The translations under genes and the position numbers were made by a program. From CAYSRC01 sp964433495 (GTDB taxonomy: Bacteria; Bacillota; Clostridia; Oscillospirales; Ruminococcaceae), in NCBI GenBank assembly GCA_964433495.1, contig CAYSRC010000068.1:1-6233 (forward strand): a stretch of 6,233 bases of DNA. The letters are read 5' to 3'. Shown here in pieces: positions 5,769 to 6,233 of this stretch. Position 1 is the first letter of the stretch. The number at the start of each line of letters is the position of its first letter. The notes under the pieces were generated by a model that saw only the letters and a program-made list of their open reading frames with translations, ran no database searches and had not been told where the DNA came from.

Positions 5769-5797
5769 GCTGAGAACCAAAGTCCCCTTACCGCGCG
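5769..5797 (+). repeat. Dispersed repeat module R3, copy c
   Basis: GCTGAGAACCAAAG followed by TCCCCTTACCGCGCG matches 2640-2669 closely and 3411-3439 less closely. As at the left, it stands just upstream of R1, but only 31 nt separate it from R1 here against 71 nt at the left; the hairpin at 2722-2738 is among the missing material. Confidence 0.6.
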
Positions 5798-5828
5798 GCA
5801 CACCGCACGGGGGTATGTGAGGGCATGG

Positions 5829-6233
5829 TGCGGCGAAGCCGTGGCGAAGGGATTGCAAAGCTGAGGCATACCCCTTTCGGTGCACGCGACAGACGCGGTA
5901 ATAAAAAATTTGTTTCAAGATTTTTCTTTTGGTTCTTTTGACTGTCTGCGGTTGTGTCATACGAAGCTTTAAAGTCTAAAGTCTTTGTTCTTAAAGATAC
6001 AGCCTGCTCGACAAGCATTTCTTCCTTTCTTCGTGAGAAAGGAAGCGAAAGAAGCTTCGGGGGGTTGCGATTCCCCCCGAACCCCCTAAACGCCCTTGCA
6101 AGGAGGGCCCGCCTGTGCAGTCCCGCTGAGCAGCAGAGAACGACATACGCGGAACTGCCGGCGGGGGGCGGGCCGATAACGAGCCTGCGGCGCAGGCCAC
6201 CCCCTGCCGCGTCGGGCCGCACAGAGCGCACAG
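5829..6233 (+). repeat. Long composite repeat R1, right copy (incomplete at window end)
   Basis: Direct-orientation partner of 2741-3140. The conserved hairpins are at 6021-6030/6036-6045, 6056-6064/6073-6081 and 6118-6126/6149-6157. The third stem carries one mismatch compared with the left copy (GCGGAACTG for GCGGGACTG). The AT-rich section (about 5899-5940) keeps its length but not its sequence. The match is still running at the last base, so the true end lies outside. Confidence 0.87.

Larger units (their letters stand above)
5685..6233. other. Gene-free region with repeat modules, continuing past the window
   Basis: No credible gene was found. The region holds an imperfect hairpin around 5723-5747 (CCGTG ... 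CACGG), module R3 copy c and the right copy of R1. A minus-strand open frame crosses most of it but tracks the repeat and shows no gene-like features. Confidence 0.7.

Noticed and set aside
5788..6231. 147-codon minus-strand open frame in the right-hand gap
   Set aside because: It runs across the R1 repeat and unrelated flanking sequence, has no convincing ribosome-binding site, and only its middle matches the left copy. Treated as repeat translation.

Overview
The window looks like a GC-rich chromosome segment from an anaerobic member of the Clostridia, most likely a gut-type Oscillospirales/Ruminococcaceae-like lineage. The evidence is a single-chain pyruvate:ferredoxin oxidoreductase with strong C-ending codon bias, a PadR/DUF1700/DUF4097 operon of the kind common in Firmicutes, and long gene-free gaps packed with GC-rich stem-loops. 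The lineage is an inference; no rRNA or other decisive marker is present. Every convincing gene reads on the + strand.

Layout. (1) 1-2253 is the 3' two thirds of a nifJ/PFOR gene, cut by the window edge. It is followed by a 16-bp stem-loop terminator (2317-2354). (2) 2355-3540 has no credible gene. It is a mosaic of dispersed repeat modules and hairpins. (3) A perfect-consensus sigma-A-type promoter (TTGACA, 17 bp, TATAAT; 3562-3590) carries an 11-bp-arm palindrome over its -10 box. It drives a tightly overlapping three-gene operon: a PadR-family repressor (3623-3955), a DUF1700/HAAS-type membrane protein (3945-4754) and a DUF4097 beta-helix putative adhesin with one N-terminal membrane anchor (4751-5602). 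A strong bidirectional terminator ends it (5635-5684). (4) 5685-6233 is gene-free again and holds a second copy of the long repeat seen upstream, which runs off the end of the window.

How it fits together. PFOR oxidises pyruvate to acetyl-CoA and passes electrons to ferredoxin or flavodoxin; it is an independent metabolic unit. The PadR operon looks autoregulated: its own product probably binds the palindrome on the promoter, and the downstream membrane proteins may sense or remodel the envelope. The most unusual structure is the pair of direct, roughly 400-bp composite repeats (2741-3140 and 5829 to beyond 6233) that bracket the operon. Within them, hairpin arms and one 57-nt stretch are kept exactly, while the AT-rich parts drift. 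Smaller modules are shuffled around them. This looks like a family of structured, non-coding dispersed elements rather than a gene.
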